A DNA stretch of 64,000 nt from an uncultured Clostridia bacterium (lineage in GTDB: Bacteria > Bacillota > Clostridia > Christensenellales > Borkfalkiaceae): positions 50,246 through 114,245 of the forward strand of contig CANQTD010000003.1 of NCBI GenBank assembly GCA_947626685.1, in the 5' to 3' direction. This document shows positions 62,837-64,000 of the stretch, in pieces. Under the pieces are notes generated by a model. That model was not told the origin of the DNA. It worked only from the letters and a program-made list of their open reading frames with translations, and made no database searches. Position 1 is the first letter of the stretch, and each line of letters opens with the position of its first letter. The translations under genes were made by a program, and so were the position numbers.

Positions 62837-63802
62837 ATGACGATCACGGATATTGCCAAAGAACTCAATCTATCCATTTCCACCGTCTCGAAGGCGCTCA
62901 ACGGCTCCTCGGACATTTCGGGCAGCACCAAAAAGCTCGTGTGCGAATATGCGCAGTCGGTGGGCTATCAATCCCGCAAAGCCTCGTCGATCGTGGGCAG
63001 GCTCGCCGTCCTCTGGGGCAAGGAACCGCAGGAGAGCGGTCCCCTTTCCGTCATTGCGGACGCCTTCTCCCGCGCGGCTTCCAACGCCCGCTATATCGTC
63101 GTCTCCAAAGTCATCGAAGAGGATTTCGACCTCAACGACTATCTCGCGGGGAACCGCTTCGGAGGCGCGCTCCTGCTCGGCATCAACTTCCGTTCCCGCA
63201 TCTATTCCCAGCTCAAAAAGACGAAGTACCCGCTCGTGCTCGTAGACAACTATCTCGCGGGCAATCCCCTCATCTCGGGAGTGGGCAGCGACAATATCCA
63301 TGCGGTCGAGGAAGCGGTGGACTATCTCGTCTCCCTCGGGCACGAACACATCGCCTTCTTGGGGGGAGAACGGGAATCCCTCGTCGGCGCGGAGCGGCTC
63401 GCGGGGTACATTTTGGGGCTCGCGAAGAACAGCATCGAATACCGTTATGACCTGACATACTTCGGCGACTATTCCGCACAGGCGGGCGTTGACGCGGCGG
63501 AGTACTATCTGCAATACGGCAAGGAGTTCACGGCGATCATCTGCGCCTCGGACGTGATGGCGGGCGGGTTCGTCGCACGCATGCGGGAAGCGGGAAAACG
63601 GGTCCCCGACGACGTCTCCGTGATCGGATACGACGACATGGGTGCCCCCGGATTGGAACTTACGACGATCAGGCAGGACTTCGAGAGGACGGGCGAACTC
63701 GGCTTCACCGCCCTCGCGGGGATCATCGGGGGCGTGCCCGCACAGCGCGCGATCGTGGAGACGGAGCTCATCCCCCGCCGTTCCACCCGAAGGCTGAACT
63801 GA
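62837..63802 (+). CDS. LacI-family regulator of glucan utilisation
   Basis: 321 residues. N-terminal LacI helix-turn-helix MTITDIAKELNLSISTVSKALNGSSDISGSTK (1-32), and a periplasmic-binding-protein-like effector domain ending GYDDMGAPGLELTTIRQ. It is MalR-like by context; the effector is probably a malto-oligomer. The start at 62837 matches the HTH; the upstream frame crosses the promoter. No Shine-Dalgarno. The three TTTTCGAAAA palindromes mark its likely regulon. Confidence 0.92.
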   Translation: MTITDIAKELNLSISTVSKALNGSSDISGSTKKLVCEYAQSVGYQSRKASSIVGRLAVLWGKEPQESGPLSVIADAFSRAASNARYIVVSKVIEEDFDLNDYLAGNRFGGALLLGINFRSRIYSQLKKTKYPLVLVDNYLAGNPLISGVGSDNIHAVEEAVDYLVSLGHEHIAFLGGERESLVGAERLAGYILGLAKNSIEYRYDLTYFGDYSAQAGVDAAEYYLQYGKEFTAIICASDVMAGGFVARMREAGKRVPDDVSVIGYDDMGAPGLELTTIRQDFERTGELGFTALAGIIGGVPAQRAIVETELIPRRSTRRLN

Positions 63803-63867
63803 GGCGTGCGGGGCGGTTTCTCCCAAAAAGTTTTTCGTCAAATCTCGGAAACTATGTGTAAAAACGG

Positions 63868-63896
63868 TTGCATTTTTGCGCGGATTGGGGTAAAAT
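63868..63896 (+). promoter_or_regulatory. tRNA-Ser promoter
   Basis: TTGCAT, 17-bp spacer, TAAAAT, ten bases before the tRNA. Confidence 0.7.
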
Positions 63897-63905
63897 AACC
63901 TTGTT

Positions 63906-63995
63906 GCAGAAATGGCGGAGTGGTTGAACGCGCACGATTCGAAATCGTGTTATGCAGGAATGTATACGGGGGTTCGAATCCCTCTTTCTGCGCCA
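63906..63995 (+). tRNA. tRNA-Ser (anticodon CGA)
   Basis: 90 nt, class II with a long variable arm (TATGCAGGAATGTATA) and encoded CCA. Acceptor GCAGAAA pairs with TTTCTGC; anticodon stem CACGA/TCGTG with loop TTCGAAA gives CGA, reading UCG; T-arm GGGGGTTCGAATCCCTC. Confidence 0.95.
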
Positions 63996-64000
63996 GAAAC

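Overview
The window looks like a chromosomal segment of a GC-rich member of the Clostridia (Bacillota), probably an uncultured gut lineage; this is an inference. Supporting signs are sigma-A promoters (TTGACA-17-TATAAT type), Shine-Dalgarno-led operons, a single-membrane lipoprotein-based starch system, clostridial gene orders (mrnC/rlmB/sigH-like; dnaX/ebfC/recR), MinD/MinE, and an archaeal-type Asd with DapA/DapB. Genes are GC-rich. The intergenic gaps are filled with dispersed palindromic GC-rich repeats.

Layout. 1-6490: repeat-rich DNA holding a lipoprotein of unknown function, metK, a BspA-like leucine-rich-repeat lipoprotein, and two copies of what looks like one structured small-RNA family (532-689 on + and 6207-6360 on -), each with its own promoter and terminator hairpin. 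6491-9682: an XRE regulator, a PflX-like radical SAM protein, a possible 42-residue ORF and an ABC-F ATPase. 10003-16737 (-): a seven-gene operon (membrane protein, methyltransferase, hslO, TPR protein, unknown protein, M14 carboxypeptidase, tadA), divergent from asd-dapA-dapB (16927-19651). 19687-20273: a repeat element and a decayed tRNA-Thr array. 20324-25967 (-): rlmB, a SigH-like sigma factor, dnaX, ebfC, recR, gpsA and a YcxB-like membrane protein, with mrnC just upstream beyond a repeat block.

27361-37445 holds a cation/proton antiporter, glmM-glmS, an orphan Phd antitoxin, lemA-DUF2207-glpK and a zinc macrodomain protein. 37597-50682 holds a PH-like membrane protein, degV, minD-minE, a marR / zinc-ribbon-MacB / 24-residue microprotein operon, an RNA methyltransferase, a CNNM/CBS protein, an acidic-tailed esterase, a thioredoxin-reductase-like flavoprotein, and an unusual 586-residue protein joining an RpoA-CTD-like helical domain, a sigma region-4-like helix-turn-helix and a PD-(D/E)xK nuclease-like domain.

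50939-63802 is an alpha-glucan utilisation locus: LacI-type regulator, malQ-pulA, and a second operon with a starch-binding-like lipoprotein, malE, malF, malG and a lipoprotein amylase. A palindrome centred on TTTTCGAAAA lies at all three promoters and is the likely operator. Extracellular PulA and amylase would cut glucan, the lipoproteins would bind oligomers, MalEFG would import them (no ATPase gene is here) and MalQ would process them. A tRNA-Ser(CGA) closes the window.

Most notable: the paired small RNAs, the RpoA-CTD/sigma-4/nuclease fusion, a strongly over-represented 10-mer (GGACATGGTA), the shared glucan operator, possible leaderless genes, and two candidate microproteins.
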